Below are positions 47,701 through 62,000 of a stretch of DNA of 64,000 bases, one piece after another. The translations under genes and the position numbers were made by a program. A model generated the notes under the pieces. It was not told the origin of the DNA. It was given only the letters and a program-made list of their open reading frames with translations, and did no database searches. Every line of letters starts with the position of its first letter. The first letter of the stretch is position 1. The stretch is from Marisa cornuarietis (lineage: Eukaryota; Mollusca; Gastropoda; Architaenioglossa; Ampullariidae), in the NCBI GenBank assembly GCA_004794655.1, contig SMMW01000042.1, forward strand, positions 1,865,001 to 1,929,000, read 5' to 3'.

Positions 47701-49887
47701 TTTTGAATCTCTCCTGAACGTAAACTGGTCATGTAAAAGGTTTTTACCCTGGAGAATACAGTGGTCACTTTACATAATACCTACTTGAGTGAAATGAAAG
47801 TTTGTAATTAGAATTCTTCAAATTGGTGGGTAGATCCTCACACAGACAGAAAAAGTGAAATTAATGGTCTTTAAAACGTGAATTGTCAATCAGAGAAAAA
47901 AACCTCCTACCCTGAGTTACATTTACAAGTGCCAAGTAAGTCGCCGGAGCATTCTGCGTCGAGGACACATTGACCTTTGCTTGCGCAGTACTCGTCCACG
48001 TGGATTCTGGGAACACAGACTCCAAGGTTTATGTAAAAGGCCTCTTGGCACTGACATAGCCCCCCGTAGCCACTGGAACATTCGGCATTGGCAACACACT
48101 GACCAAAGCGCTCGCATGGCTGCCCAGCTTGGATGACTGGCAGACATTTGCCCTGGTGCTCGTAGAAGTTGGTCTGACAAACACATTTGCGTTTGATTAG
48201 CGAACATTCGGCATAAGCAACACACTCTGTTGTGTCCTTACACCGTTCTCCTATTGGCTTTCTGGCCAGACATTTGCCGCCCTGACTGTAGAAGCCGTCC
48301 TTACACTGACACACGCCCGAGTAGTCGGAGGAACACACTGCGTCCTTCACACATTGGCCCTCGCCATTGCAAACTTCGCCTTCGTTTTTGATCTTCCAAC
48401 ACCTGCTGCCTTCTTTGTAGAAACCAGGATTGCACTCACATCGACCCCCTCGCGAAGATGAACATTCGGAATTTTCTGCACACTGTCCAAGTCCCGTACA
48501 ACTTTCTCCTGCATTTTTGAGCAGCTGACAGCCGTCTTCATGAGCGTAGTAGCCTTTCATGCATGTGCATTCTTTACTTCCATCTAGCTGTAAATTGCAC
48601 ACGGCATTGAGTGTACAGTGTTCAGAAGTCAGGCAGGAAGAACCTGGTGGCATGAGAGGAAGGCACTTGGCTCCATCTTGGTAGTGACCTACTTTGCAGC
48701 GACATCTACCACCATATGGGGTAGAGCACTCAGCGTTTACCACACATTCTCCTTCTGCTGTGCAACGATCGTTTGGAGGAACGTCTGTAAGTAATAAATA
48801 CATGCTTGGAAGCATCTTTTTACAAACATGTTAAAGAACCTAAACACTAATATGAACATAGATAAAAAATATTTTGTTCACAGCAGTTTGCATTAACCAC
48901 GCAAACAGCAGTTCTTTGTGTAATAATAACAATAAACGCAAAATTTGTACAGGGCACACTCACACTCCTAAGGAACATGCTCTTAGCGCAAGAAAGAGAC
49001 ATGGGCAACAAGGAAGGATAACAACAGTACCGATAATGACTGAGAGTATTGTGATTTTGCAAAAGGAAGATGAGCAGGGAAGGAGCAATAGGTGGAAATG
49101 TGGGGCAAGGGTGTGAAAAAGGACTATAAAGCATTGTGGAAACTGTAGTCTGTGGACGGTCAACATTTCCCTACAAACATTTATGATTCAACATTCACAG
49201 CATTTACAATATACTTTCATCATCGTCGTCATCATCATTATTATCATCGTTATCATGACCCTCCAACTTCCTCATAAAAAACAAAAACTCTACGACTTAC
49301 TTCCAGCACAGACATTTCCATTCTGATAAAAGCCTGCATCACATCGACATTGACCTCCGACCTTTGACGTACAGCTCGCCTTGTCAACACACTGTCCCTC
49401 GTTGCACCTCTCTCCGACGAGCTTCCTCTTAAAGCATTTGCCGTTGTCCTCAAAGAAAGATGACTCGCAGACACACTTGCCGACCCCCGTAGGCGGTGCG
49501 CAGACGGCCTGTTCTACACACTGCTTAGTCTCCAGACAACTGGTGGAGAAAATTAACTTGTTGAGATGAAAGATATCACGACAGTTTAAATCGATATACA
49601 CATGCACACACATATTCGCATACACAGACGCGTGCAAATACACACATACAAAAGTGCATACACTGGTCACCTTCTCTTTCTCTCGAATACACGTAGTGCT
49701 TTCTCGATTTTGTCCCTAAACACGCACATTTCTGGATGAATTTATACTGCTAAGGAGTGTATTGCTCATGATACACTCGATACAGAGATGTTAATATTTT
49801 TGGGGGAGTTTACGTAGATGCGCCCAGTAATCGAACACTCAGTGTCTTCGTCTCTGTCTTTCGGATCTCTCTCTCTTTCTCTCTCTC

Positions 49888-49956
<69 letters not shown>

Positions 49957-52900
49957 GATGCCTACTCAGAACCAGTGTCTTGTCTCCTCTGGCAGTAACC
50001 ATCTTGTTCGTAAAAGCCCTGGCTGCACAGACACACGCCTCCGGTACGCGAGGTGCACTCCGCCTTGTCTACACACTGCCCAAGCCCGCCACACTTTTCA
50101 GGCACTAAGATTCTTGGCAGGCACTCTAGAACATGAAAATGGAAAGAAAACACATCTACACATTTCTAGCTCTCCATTGAAAGAGGATAACTGAGCTTTC
50201 TTCTACTCCCCACCGGCTATCTCCCCCTCACTCGCATAGACCATAGTGTGAGTAACTTCACATACCTAGCATGATTATTATGCAGGGCAGTGTTATCTGC
50301 TATTTGATTATAGTATCATTTATTCATTCCTTTGACCAGTACTGGTTTACCGACCCGTACTGGTCGTAGGAAAGTGGGAGAGGGGAGTGAATGGATGCAG
50401 CAGCCGACAAGGCTCGCCCCAAGTGGCCTTAAAGTAGTTCATGGTAAGGTCCGTCAGGGTATGATCCATCATGGGAATGTCCGTCCAATCCAGAGTAAAA
50501 AGGTTTGAGTTAGATGACCATTTAAGGCCAAGTTTTAACATAACTTCAACGTGACCTCTAGCTCTTTACCCAATAATGCACGGCACAGTTTGTGATCTTT
50601 ACGAAGAGAGGAGAATGAAGTACTGTTCAAAATAAAATAAGCGAAGTTTTAACTACATAGTTCTCCCATATAGTTCACAATAATTTTACAGCGTCTCATA
50701 GCTTTGTCACGATATCATCCACATTGTCTCATCTGCATCTCAGAAGCATTAGTAAGATGCAAGCTCTTACCCCCATGGTGCTGGAAGAACTCTTTCTCGC
50801 AGGTGCACTTTCCCCTTACAGGAGAGGAGCACTCTGAATGGTGCACGCACTGTCCCAGCCCGAGGCAGGTGTCACCTGCTCCAATACGATTGCGGCACAG
50901 CTTGCCGTACCTGTAGAAATTCGCTGTACACTGGCACGTGCCCTCTGTACACTCCGCATTGGTCACGCACTGGCCTACGTGGCTGCATGGTTTACCCACC
51001 TGTGAACAAGTAAGAAAATGGAGCGGCTGCCTGCAGGATAACTGAACAGAGAATAGACACTTGTATTTCCGTAAGTGAAAGACCAAGCAAAGACTTGCTG
51101 GTGGTCGCTAGTGGTGCTTTATTCAGGATGTGATTGCGATAACCAGGTGAAATACAGGGTGCCACTTGAAAAACCACCCCACCTCCAAAGGCCAAAACTG
51201 CATATATAGCCACCGTCACGAGGTGTAAGTGTGCACTGGCGAGTTAACAATCCACTCACAATTGTCTAAAGAACCCACGCCTCTATGAGTGCGACTAAAT
51301 GGTGGCCTGTGCAGAGAATACATCTTGCGGATTTTTGTAAGCCACCCTGTACCTCTTGAACAATGATAAAAAAACTCAAGATGATACAGATATGTTGTAT
51401 GGGAATAGATACAAACATAATCCATTATCAGAATAATGATACATCATTGGTAACGCGACAGTCACGACGATGACAGGAGGAAACAAAAAGCCCCTAGAAA
51501 ATGGTAAATATTTAGAAATAAACAGTTTAGAAAAGTATATACATATACAAATAATTATTTATCACTCTTTTAAAAATTGCAATTAATTTTTAGGTAAATT
51601 GTGTGTTTTTTCGATGTTTATCAGACGGCATTACTACAGGAATTTTACTACCATTTTTATCATCAGCCGTAGAGTTCTAACCTTCTTAGCAACGGTTAAT
51701 AATAAAGAGGAAGGCATAACTAACCTAGCCAGTAATTTCCTCTAAAACTTCCCTGCCCTATAACAAGGCCTACAATATCTTTACTTTTACAGTTGGCTAA
51801 TTCACCCGTTTGTGTGTTAGACATGACAACCTTCTAGTCACAGATACTTCTTGACATGTAACCAGCGGATTACTGACCAGTAAGTGTAGATAAAACTAGT
51901 GGGATGAACATATAGTACCACCATTTCTCAACAAAAGAAAAAAATTAGACCTTCAGCAGAAAATATCCACACTGATGTGCAGACGTAAAATCATATCTGA
52001 TCTAGGAATTAGCAAATCAACAAACTAAACAACAGGCGCGGAAAAAAATGGTAATAAGCTAATTATAGTGCTGTTTACAGGAGCAGAAGTACTCAGGGAA
52101 ACAAGCTGGCAATGTTAGCTATGCCTTCCTCTTTCTAAGAATCCATTGCTAGGGAAGGAGGAAACTCAACAGCTGAAGATAAAATGCTAGTAAAATTCCT
52201 CTGGCCATGTCATATGAACAAGTTGAGAAAGAACCGTTCTGTTATCACAAAAGAATAATTAAAATCTTACTTCTTTTGAAGGCAAGCACTCAGTGGCAGA
52301 GGCGTAGTAACCCAGACCACACTGGCACAGTCCCCCGTAAGGTGTGGTGCACTCTGCAAACTGGATACACTGGCCTGCTTTCGTGCATATGTCCCCTGGT
52401 GCCAGGCCCACCTGCAGACACGTGGTTTTCCTAGACTTCATTTTAACCGTCAGCGTTGAGCATGTATAGTCGTTAACTTATGAATGAACCACCGCTTTTA
52501 ATATGTCCCAACTTCCCATCAGTCCCTGCAGTTCCTGTCCATCTATCATGCCCTTTCTCTTGTAGGGTTCCCTCTGACTGGTTTCCTTGTCCTAACTTGA
52601 TTTGCGTATCAGACTTAAAAAACTATTATTAAAAGCCTTTTGACAGGTTAATTAAAATTAAAATAAAGGTACCCTGGACCAGATTATACAACCCAAATCC
52701 TATTTAGACTGTTGGAAGCATCTGTCTTCTTTAGTTTCGGTATGAGGACAGCTCTTGTTGCGATATTGACTATTAAGAATCCTCAACCCCTGCCATGCAT
52801 CCCTAATGTTTTTCTTTCCAATTATTTAATTTTACTTTATCTTGGTCACATCGATTTCTTATCTAAGCTTTCCTGAATTATTTCCTTTATTACCCCATCT

Positions 52901-55900
52901 CCTCTCCTCTTAAGAATGGTTGTTATGATAGATTTTGACAATTTCTCTTTAAATGATCATGTCGCAAAAGATATAATCAGAAACAACTTCTGTTGTTTGG
53001 TTTATCTTCAAAAGATTTACAAAAAATTTTACACATTGGAAGTAGCTATACAATTGAACAGCATATATCCCTTAGACCAGATCTTGACTGACTGAATAAC
53101 AAGGTCACACTGTAAGCAGGGACAAGATTACAGTATCGTATCAGGAGGCTGATGTCAGGGAGTTGATCAGATTCATACGTATAGGGAATGCTTCCATAGC
53201 AGCGGTTACGCTTAACGTGAAACCTAATGCATTCTAGAGCATTGAAATACTGTTTTAGGTAAGGAATACTTCTAATTCGCAAGAATCAAAATCACCAGTG
53301 ATGAAGTTTGGCGCATCGGAGGCCATAACCTGTTACAGCAGAATATGATTTTCACCCAGATTAGGGAAAATAGTGTCTTGAAGTGAGCTTTACCCAGTCA
53401 ATAGAAAAAGGCTGCACCACTATCAAAGTTGGCGCAGACAAGTCAGTCAGTCAGTCGTCCCTTGCCTGGCACCTGGCGTTGGGGGGAGCACATGGATAGA
53501 CGCTGCAGCTGATAGGGCCCGCCACTCTTGCCTATTTTGGGCAATAGTCAGCAGGTCCTGTACAGGACGACCAGTCCAGTCTTTGGCGTTCGTAAGCCAG
53601 TTCTTTCTCTGACCACCGCGGCGTCGGCCACCCTCCAAGGTGCCTTGAAGGATAGTCTTCGACAAGGTGTCGTGCCGGGTTACATGGCCAAAGAAGACCA
53701 GCTTACGTCGCTTGACTGTTGATAGTAGAGGTTCCTGGTGTCCTACGAGTGCAGCAATCTTGTTTCTTACAAAGTCGTTGGTTTTGTGTTCTTTGTATGA
53801 GATCCGGAGCAGCTTCCTCAGACACTTGTGCTCGAATGCCTGGATTCTCCTTTCTGTTTCGGCGAGTAGAGTCCACGTGTCGCATCCGTAGAGCAGGATC
53901 GGCACTACCAGGGATTTTTATAGCCTGTACTTGGTAGTGAACCTTATCTTGTGGCTATGCCAGATCCTATCTAGCCTAGCCATTGCTGCTGTTGCTGTTG
54001 CGATCCTGATGCGGATATCTTGCGTGGAGCTGCCGTCCTTGGAGAGGGTGGCTCCCAAGTACTTGAAGCTACTTACCTCTTCGAGCTGTACCCCGTTCAT
54101 ATAGATCTCTGCTTTGCCGTTGCCATTGATCATAACTTAGCTCTTTTCTGTGCTGGTCTCCATTCCATATGCGTTTGAGCTGTCTGTCAGTCTGTTGGTG
54201 AGGTCTTGCAGTTCCTTGTTTGTACCTGCTAACAGATCTATATCATCTGCAAAGCGTAGGTTGCAGATTGGTCTTCCACCGATTGAAATGGAGGTATGGT
54301 GGTCATGAAGAGCTTCAAGCATGATGTTCTCCAAGAATATATTAAACAACACGGGTGATAGGGGACATCCTTGACGTACTCCTACTGTGGTACGAAAGTA
54401 AGCTCCTATTTGGTTGTTAAGCAAAACTGTACTCGTTGAGCTGTTATACAACGCTTCAACGACTTGGACAAGTCCTTCTTCAATGTTGAATTTCCGCATC
54501 ACATGCCATAGCCCCTCGTGCCAGACTCTGTCAAATGCCTTCTTAAAGTCAATGAAGTTGTGGTAAAGGTCCCGCTGATGCTGCAGATGCTTTTCTATAA
54601 GAAGACGACAGTTGAAGATCTGCTCAACTGTGCTTCTACGTGGTCTGAAGCCAGCCTGTTCTTCTGCTAGCAGCTCTTCTGCGGTGGTTCTGATGCGGTT
54701 CTGTATGACCTTCAGCATGACTTTGCTTGGGTGACTGATAAGGCTTATTGTTCTGTAGTTCTGACACTGTTTGCTGTTTCCTTTCTTTGGGAGGGGAATG
54801 ATTAGTGACTGCGTCCATTCTCTGGGCCATTCCTTGCGCTCCCAGACTCTTTGGCACAGAACAGTTAGGGCTTTTGTAGTTGCTTCCCCACCCTGCTTGA
54901 GCAGCTCAGCTGGTACATTATCAACGCCTGGTGACTTTCCTCCCTTCAAACTATGTACAGCTCTTTCGACCTCTTCCCGTAGGACTGGTAGGTCTGCAGG
55001 TTCACTGTCTCTAGTCTGGTTGTTTTGGAGAATGTTGGCGTCGGTCTTCAGCTGGTAATTGTACAGGTCCTTGCAGTATTCTGTCCATCGGTTGAGTACA
55101 GCATTGCCTTCTGTGAGAAGGTGACCATTGCTGTCTTCGATGACTGAGATCTTCTGCTGGTCTGTCTTAGTGAGGGTCTTTAGAAGTTGGTAGGCCTTTT
55201 TGCTGTCACCTCGTGCCATTCCAACCTCTATGTCCTGGCACTGCTTCTCGATCCAGCTCTCCCTAGCTGCCTTCATCCCTTTCTTAATGGCACAATTCAC
55301 TTCTTTGTATTTGGTTGCTGCTTCTGGTTTGCTTTTCTTTTCCCTCTTCAAGGCTCTCCTTTGGTCACAGAGGTCTAGTATGTCGTTCGTGACCCATGGC
55401 TGTTTCTTATTTCTATGTCGCCCTAGAACCTCTTGGGCTGTCGACAGTAGCACCTCTTTGATGTTTCCAGCGAGGGTGTCTACATCACAGTCCACCAGGT
55501 TCAGTGCGCCAAATTTTCCGCCAACCGTGGCCTTGAAGACTTCTGCAACCTTTGGGTCTTGCAGCTTCTCCAAATCAAAGCGAATTCGGGGAGTGTTTGA
55601 GAGTCGCTTCGCTTTCAGCCTCAGCTTCAGGTTTGTTAGAACAAGGTCATGGTCGCTGCCTATGTCAGCGCCTGGGTACGTCCTTGTCTTGGCCCTGTTG
55701 ATGCTGGATTTGAAGCGTCTCGGCAGTAGGATGTAGTCGATCTGGTTATGGACCAATCCGTCTGGTGAGTGCCAAGTGGCCGTCCTTGATTTCTTGTGGG
55801 GATACAAGGTGTTGGCTAAGGTGAGTCTCTGGCTCTGTGCGAACTCTAGGAGTCTGATTCCCCTGTCGTTGGTTTCACCAAGGCCAAATTTCCCCACCGT

Positions 55901-58900
55901 TCCTGCCCATTGCTGGTAGGCGTCTGGTCCGACCTTGGCGTTCCAGTCTCCGAGCACAACCAGGATGTCCTTTTTTGGAACTGCCTTCACAATCTTGTCC
56001 AGTTGTTGGTAGAATTCTTCCACTTCGTCGTCTCCATGTGTGGAAGTTGGAGCGTATACTTGGACAATGGTGACATTATGAGGCTTAGCTGAGACACGAA
56101 TGGAGATCAGCCGGCTGGATACGAGTGTACAGCTGATGACGGCCGCGGCCACCTTCCTGTGCACGAGGAAGCCCACGCCGTACTCATGCCTGGTGTCCTC
56201 CCCACTGTACCACAGTCTGTGGCCGTCTTCCGTCACTGTTTCCCCAAATCCTGTCCATCTGACCTCCGCCAGTCCCACAATGTCCCACTGATACCGTTTC
56301 AGCTCGTGTGTGAGTTGGTGCACTTTTCCGCACTGGTATAACGTGCGTACGTTCCACGTGCCAATGGTTGTTCCTTCTCTTAGTTTGATTTCGGTTTTGG
56401 TTTCAGTCTTGGTCTTGGTCTTGGCTCCAGTAGCACACTTTTCGCTGACCCCACGCTGGAGCCTCCCGATAGGGTGCGCGGTCGTTGTTAGTCCGGGCCG
56501 CGACCGATCCGGCATGTTATCTCTTTTCTGGCGTATATCCATGGTTGTCATCTGATACGAGACACACAGGACGTTCCTTAAAGCTCTATTCTCACGCTGC
56601 AATTTACCGCACTTTGCAGGGTTTGCAGGCCCTGCTCGGAGCTTTTCGAGTTTTGCACACGGCTGCGAGGGGGTTTTGCATCGAGGTTTTCAAGGATAGG
56701 ACGTGGTTCTATTTTCTTGCGGAGCCTGACCTCCATTACATGGCTGTAGCCAATCGGAATGCTTGAGCACAGTCGCCTCCCTTTTACCTCCAAATTAGAA
56801 AATGGCGATGTGGTCACAGGAAAGGTGTACGAGTATGATTTGTATATGGGAAAACTACCCGTGTCTGTTCGACACTGCCAATCCAGAGTATCTCAACCGG
56901 GATAAGGCCAAGCTAGAGAATGCCTGAATTGAAACTGCTCGTGCTCTGGGCAGCATCGATCAACTATAAAAGTTCTTCAAATGTTGCAGACGACATTCGC
57001 AAAAAGCGTCTGCCTTCTCTCGAGTCTTCCGAAGATATTTCTTTTAGAAGACATGAAAATAAGGCACCTAAGCGACTCCTTCACGCTACCCACCCCTCAC
57101 CCACATCTTCTTTTTTCTTCTTCTCTCTCTCCCTACTTCATCAAACAATATTATTAACGTAGCAGCAGTAGCTTCTGAAAGTATCTGATTGTCTGCCATT
57201 TTGTCCATTACCCAGAATGCGTTGCACAGATGACGTCACCTTGCAAGACACTAGCGAGTGGTCTTGCTACGTGAGAGTAGAACGGTGCTGCAACGCTGCC
57301 TAGCAAACAAAATCTTGCACGCGCAAACCTTGAAAATATTGCAGCGTGAGAATAGGCCTTTAATGTCTGGCTGACTAACCAGTAACAGCTAAAACAACAA
57401 CAACAACAACAACAACAATCTAAAACAACAAGCTAACAGTAAGCTAAAACAAGTTTAAAGGCTTGTGTTGCCATGTTTAGCAAGTGCTTTGCGTTTCGTG
57501 TCCAATCGCCTAGCGAGGTGCTGTTCACCCTGTTTCAAGATGTTCGGTTAGTTTCACGTGTTGTGAAATCACAGGAAGAGTTGTCAGAAAGCTATGATCA
57601 AAAGTAAACAAGCGTTCAGCAATCGACACATACGGTTATCAGACATGCTTTTTTGTAGGTATTTTCAAAAAGTTCTTCTGTACTCATGCTATTAGCTTTA
57701 AAAGGCTGTTGAAAGATGATGCATGATATACTGAAGAAAATGAGAAAATCTTTACCTGACAAGCACCTTCCAATGGGTAATATCCCGATGTGCACTGACA
57801 CATCCCTGTCTTTGAGCACTCTGCATGCTGCACACATTGTTGGCTAAAGGTACATTTATCCCCAGGAATCTTAACCGGAGAGCACCGCGCAACATCCTTG
57901 TAGTAGCCTGCGTCACATGTACAAATGCCTCCGTCTGGGGAACTGCACTCAGAGTTTTCAACGCACTGCCCTTCCGCCGAGCAGTCTTGACCAGGAGGTA
58001 CTTCTGTTGAACAAAAATTACTATCATGTAATCTTCCACACAAAATATGATCAGCTCCTATCAAACTATTAATGTTTATGAATCATTATCTTCGAGATTT
58101 ACATTTAAGACAAAATTCAACGCTTACTTGCGTGGCAGAGGTTGTCCTTGAGGTAGAAACCCTCGAGACACTGGCATTGCCGGCTCACTTTATGGCAACC
58201 GCTCCTAGGCATGCACTGACCGGAGTCACTGCACGCCTCTCCAACACCTTTCCGCGGCACACACTCGCCACTCACCTGGCGAGTAATAAAACCCAAATTA
58301 AAATCTGTATTATAAAAACAAAACTATCATTAACAAAAGGGTCAAAGTTATGTGTAAAAAATAAGTATCCTAGTAAGAAAGCTCGGTATCGAGGTTTGAT
58401 GTCTTACTCTGTAAAACTGCTCTTTGCAATTGCAAGTTCCTCCGATGGACGCCGAACAAAATGAATTATCAGCGCACACTTTGGCAGGTTCACAGGGCAT
58501 CCCCACGGGAATTTTCTTGACGCAAGTTCCGTTTAGCACATCATAGAATCTGTCACATAATCACAAAGCAAAATACTGTACCGTGTAAACGTCAAGATAA
58601 CATCGTGCACCCTACTGCTTGAATATAGAAAAGACAAAAGGTATTCTTTTTAACTTACGTGTCATATGATGAGAAAAGTAGTCCATGTCAAACTTGAGGA
58701 AAAGGAAAAACATTCCCGTGTTACGGGAATTGTTTCATTTCGTATGGACCATTCACCCAGTATTTTTTTTAGGAAAGATAAACAAACGTAAATAAAGTAA
58801 ATCAAAGAACCACGAGACTTTGTAATGACTAGCCTTCTATTTTTTAACTACGTAATCAATATTTGTGTTCTGTCTCTTCAGTTTTGCATTTCAGTAAACC

Positions 58901-58938
58901 TCATTCATTATCAATGTGTCACGTGTATCGTGTAAATC

Positions 58939-59007
<69 letters not shown>

Positions 59008-62000
59008 GAGAGTATGGGGCGGGGTGTACAGCGTTGCCATTTCTGCTATGAACACATCTACTGTAAGAATAGGAGACTCTTTCTTAGTACTCGTCAGCAC
59101 TGCGAGTAAGATCAAGTAATTACTAGTATCTACATTTGTAGTGATGCATGTATTTGAAGATATGTGAAATATCTACCCTTTGTCACACTGGCACACGCCG
59201 CCCATTTCAGAAGTACACTCTGCATTGGGGACACACTGTCCCAGTCCCGTACACGGCTTTCCTGGCTTGATACTTCTCTCGCAGCGTCCACTGTTGTCAT
59301 AGAAACCAGCGTTGCACATGCAAACGTTTACACCAGAGTCTTCCGTGCAATTGGCATTCGGGACACACTCTTTAGTTGCTGAGCATTGTTGAGACGGTTT
59401 CTTGAGCGGCAGACAAGTTTTTTCTTCTTTGTAGAACTCTGGAAGACACTGGCACAATCCTCCACTTTGACTGGAACACTCCGCATTCACTACGCATACG
59501 CCGAGTTCTTGACACTTTTCTCCCGGCGGAATTCCTGTTACAGGAAAAAAACAAACAAAACGGATATATTAGACAATAATAGATGAAGCCAGCACCTTTA
59601 CTACTACATTTTTTAAGTATTACTTGAAATAGCTATTATCTCTCTTTAAGACATTCGCCCTTCGTCTCTACAGAACTTAAATCATGAAGTGTTACTTACT
59701 TCCACCACACTGTCTTCTTTGCTCGAAGTAACCATCCTGGCAGATGCAGGAGCCGCCGATCTCAGAAGAGCAAATCATTCGCTGAGAGCACATCTCGTCG
59801 AATGAGCAGGGATCATTGACCATTTTCTTGGGGAAACAGAGGCCTTTGTCTTTATAAAAGCCGTCAAGGCATCTGCATGTCTCCACACATACGCTGTGTA
59901 GTGTGCACTCTTCTTCGCCAGTGCAAGGATTGCCGGGCTCGATACGTGCGAGACATTTGCCATCCCTCTCGAAGAAGCCTTCGTTGCAGAGACAAATGCC
60001 ACCTTTGGGAGAGTTACACTCTGCGTTACCAACGCACTGGCCGAGTCCCCCACAAGGACTGGACGCTGGAATCTTCGGATTACATTTTTCATTCATTGAA
60101 AAGTAACCATCAAGGCATCTGCAAGTATTGGATGTCGCATCGCATTCTGCGTGAGTAACGCACTGCAGTGTTTTCACGCATGGCATGCCGACCCCCACGG
60201 TAGGTACACACTTTTCGTTAGACTCGTAGAAACCCTCCTGACACTCGCACAGCCCGCCCTGCGCCGTAGAGCACTCGGCGTTGGCAGTACATTGTCCAAG
60301 ACCCGAACACGGCCTTCCAGCGCCCACCGCCGGCAGGCACTCGTTCCTGTAGCTAACAAAAGCCTCCAGACATTCGCAGACACCACGGGGTAGCGTGCAC
60401 TTAGCGCTAGCCACGCACTGGCCGCTGGTTTGGCATGGCTCCCCAGGCTTCTTCACCGGCGTGCACGTGCCGTCGTCGTTGAAGAAGGATTCCTGACACT
60501 GGCACACACCTCTGACGTCGCTACTACATTCAGCGTTGTGTGTGCACTGGCCTTTGCCGCTACAAGGTCGCCCTGCTTTCTCCACAGGCACGCACTGGCC
60601 ATTCAAACTGTAAAACCCATCGAGACATCTACAGAGGCCGCCGTAAGGTGTGCTGCACTCGGCGTTGTAGTTACACTGACCCATGCCCGTGCACTTATCA
60701 CCGGCCTCCTTCAGCTGTTTGCATTTGCCGTCTTCTGCGTAGAACCCAGTTTGACATTCACACGTCTGGCTTTGATCTGTTTCCTCGGCAACGCACGTTG
60801 CATCTGGCACGCACTGAGAGGGATCTGTACACTTCTCTCGGGGCTTCAGCAAGGCTGAACACTTTTGCAGATCTTGAAAAAAGCCTTGCTTGCACGCACA
60901 CGTCCCACCAACAGCAGCAGAGCACTCAGCGTTGAGAATGCACTGGCCAGCGTCACAATGTGATCCTGGCGGAGAAGCTGTACACGACAGTAAAACGGGC
61001 TAGTTACAAGCGAATTACAACCTGCATGGTACAAAATATAGAACAACCTGAAGTAAAAACGTACGTGTGCGTGCGTGCGTGTGTGGGAATATGCTTACTG
61101 TACACTTACCTCCTACACATTCTCCACTGTCTACAAAGAATCCATTGATACATTCGCATATACCGCCCCACATGTTCGAGCACAAGGCGTTCTGGGTGCA
61201 TTGGCCGCCCTTGCAGGACTCCCCAACTTTCTTTCGCAAGAAACATTTTTTATCATCTGCATAAAAATCTTTTTCACATGTGCAGATTCCATTATTGTCA
61301 CAGACAGCACCGGAAATGCATTCCTGCGAGGAACCACAAGTATCACCAGCGTCCTTAAGCTTGTGGCACAAGCCTCCTCTTATAAAGAAACCGTTATTAC
61401 ACTCACAGATACCTCCCGCAACAGACGTACATTCTGCATTTTCAACACACTCGCCAGCGGTGTCGCACATGCTGCCTGCAGAAGTTTTGGGTGTGCATGT
61501 TCCATTCTTAGCTACATAGCCTGTTTGACACTGACATTTGCCGGAGACAGAACATTCAGCAAAGTCAACGCACTCTCGGGATCCTGTGCATGGCTTGTCG
61601 GGGCTAACCAGTTTCTTGCATGAATTGGCATCCAGAAAGAATCCTTGATCACATTCACATTTTTTTGACAACTCAGACATCTTGCTGGAACACGTAGAGT
61701 GATCTGAGCACTGGTCGTTGCTTGTACAGACTTCCCCTGGCTTCTTCAATGAGTGACAAAGTCCATCGGCCGAGTAAAAGCCTTTCTGACATTCACATAC
61801 ACCTCCAAACATGCTAGAGCATTCCGCAGACTCTACGCATTGTCCCACCCTCTTGCAGATAGCTCCTGGCGGCTTGGAAGGATCACATACGCCATTATCA
61901 TTGTAGAAACCTTTGTTGCAGGTGCAGAGTCCCTGAATACAGCTGGCACTGGTCACACACTGACTGCTGTCTGTGCAGCGCTCGGCTGGACCTCTGGGTG

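Larger units (their letters stand above)
53438..56577 (-). mobile_element. RTE-like non-LTR retrotransposon, near full length, two nonsense codons
   Basis: One - strand frame runs from about 56551 to 53447, interrupted only by TAA at 54137-54139 and TAA at 53918-53920. It ends in a (GACT)n tail (53438-53455), as RTE elements do. Related fragments lie at 26380-26740 and perhaps 1690-1920. It sits in the 5.3-kb intron between E9 and E10, same strand as the host gene. Confidence 0.85.

Noticed and set aside
55200..55736. 178-codon + strand ORF
   Set aside because: Lies opposite the RTE-like endonuclease ORF and has no motif.
54137..56602. A host gene of the kind often named craniofacial development protein 2
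   Set aside because: The endonuclease and FADD-type RT motifs and the (GACT)n tail show a retrotransposon.
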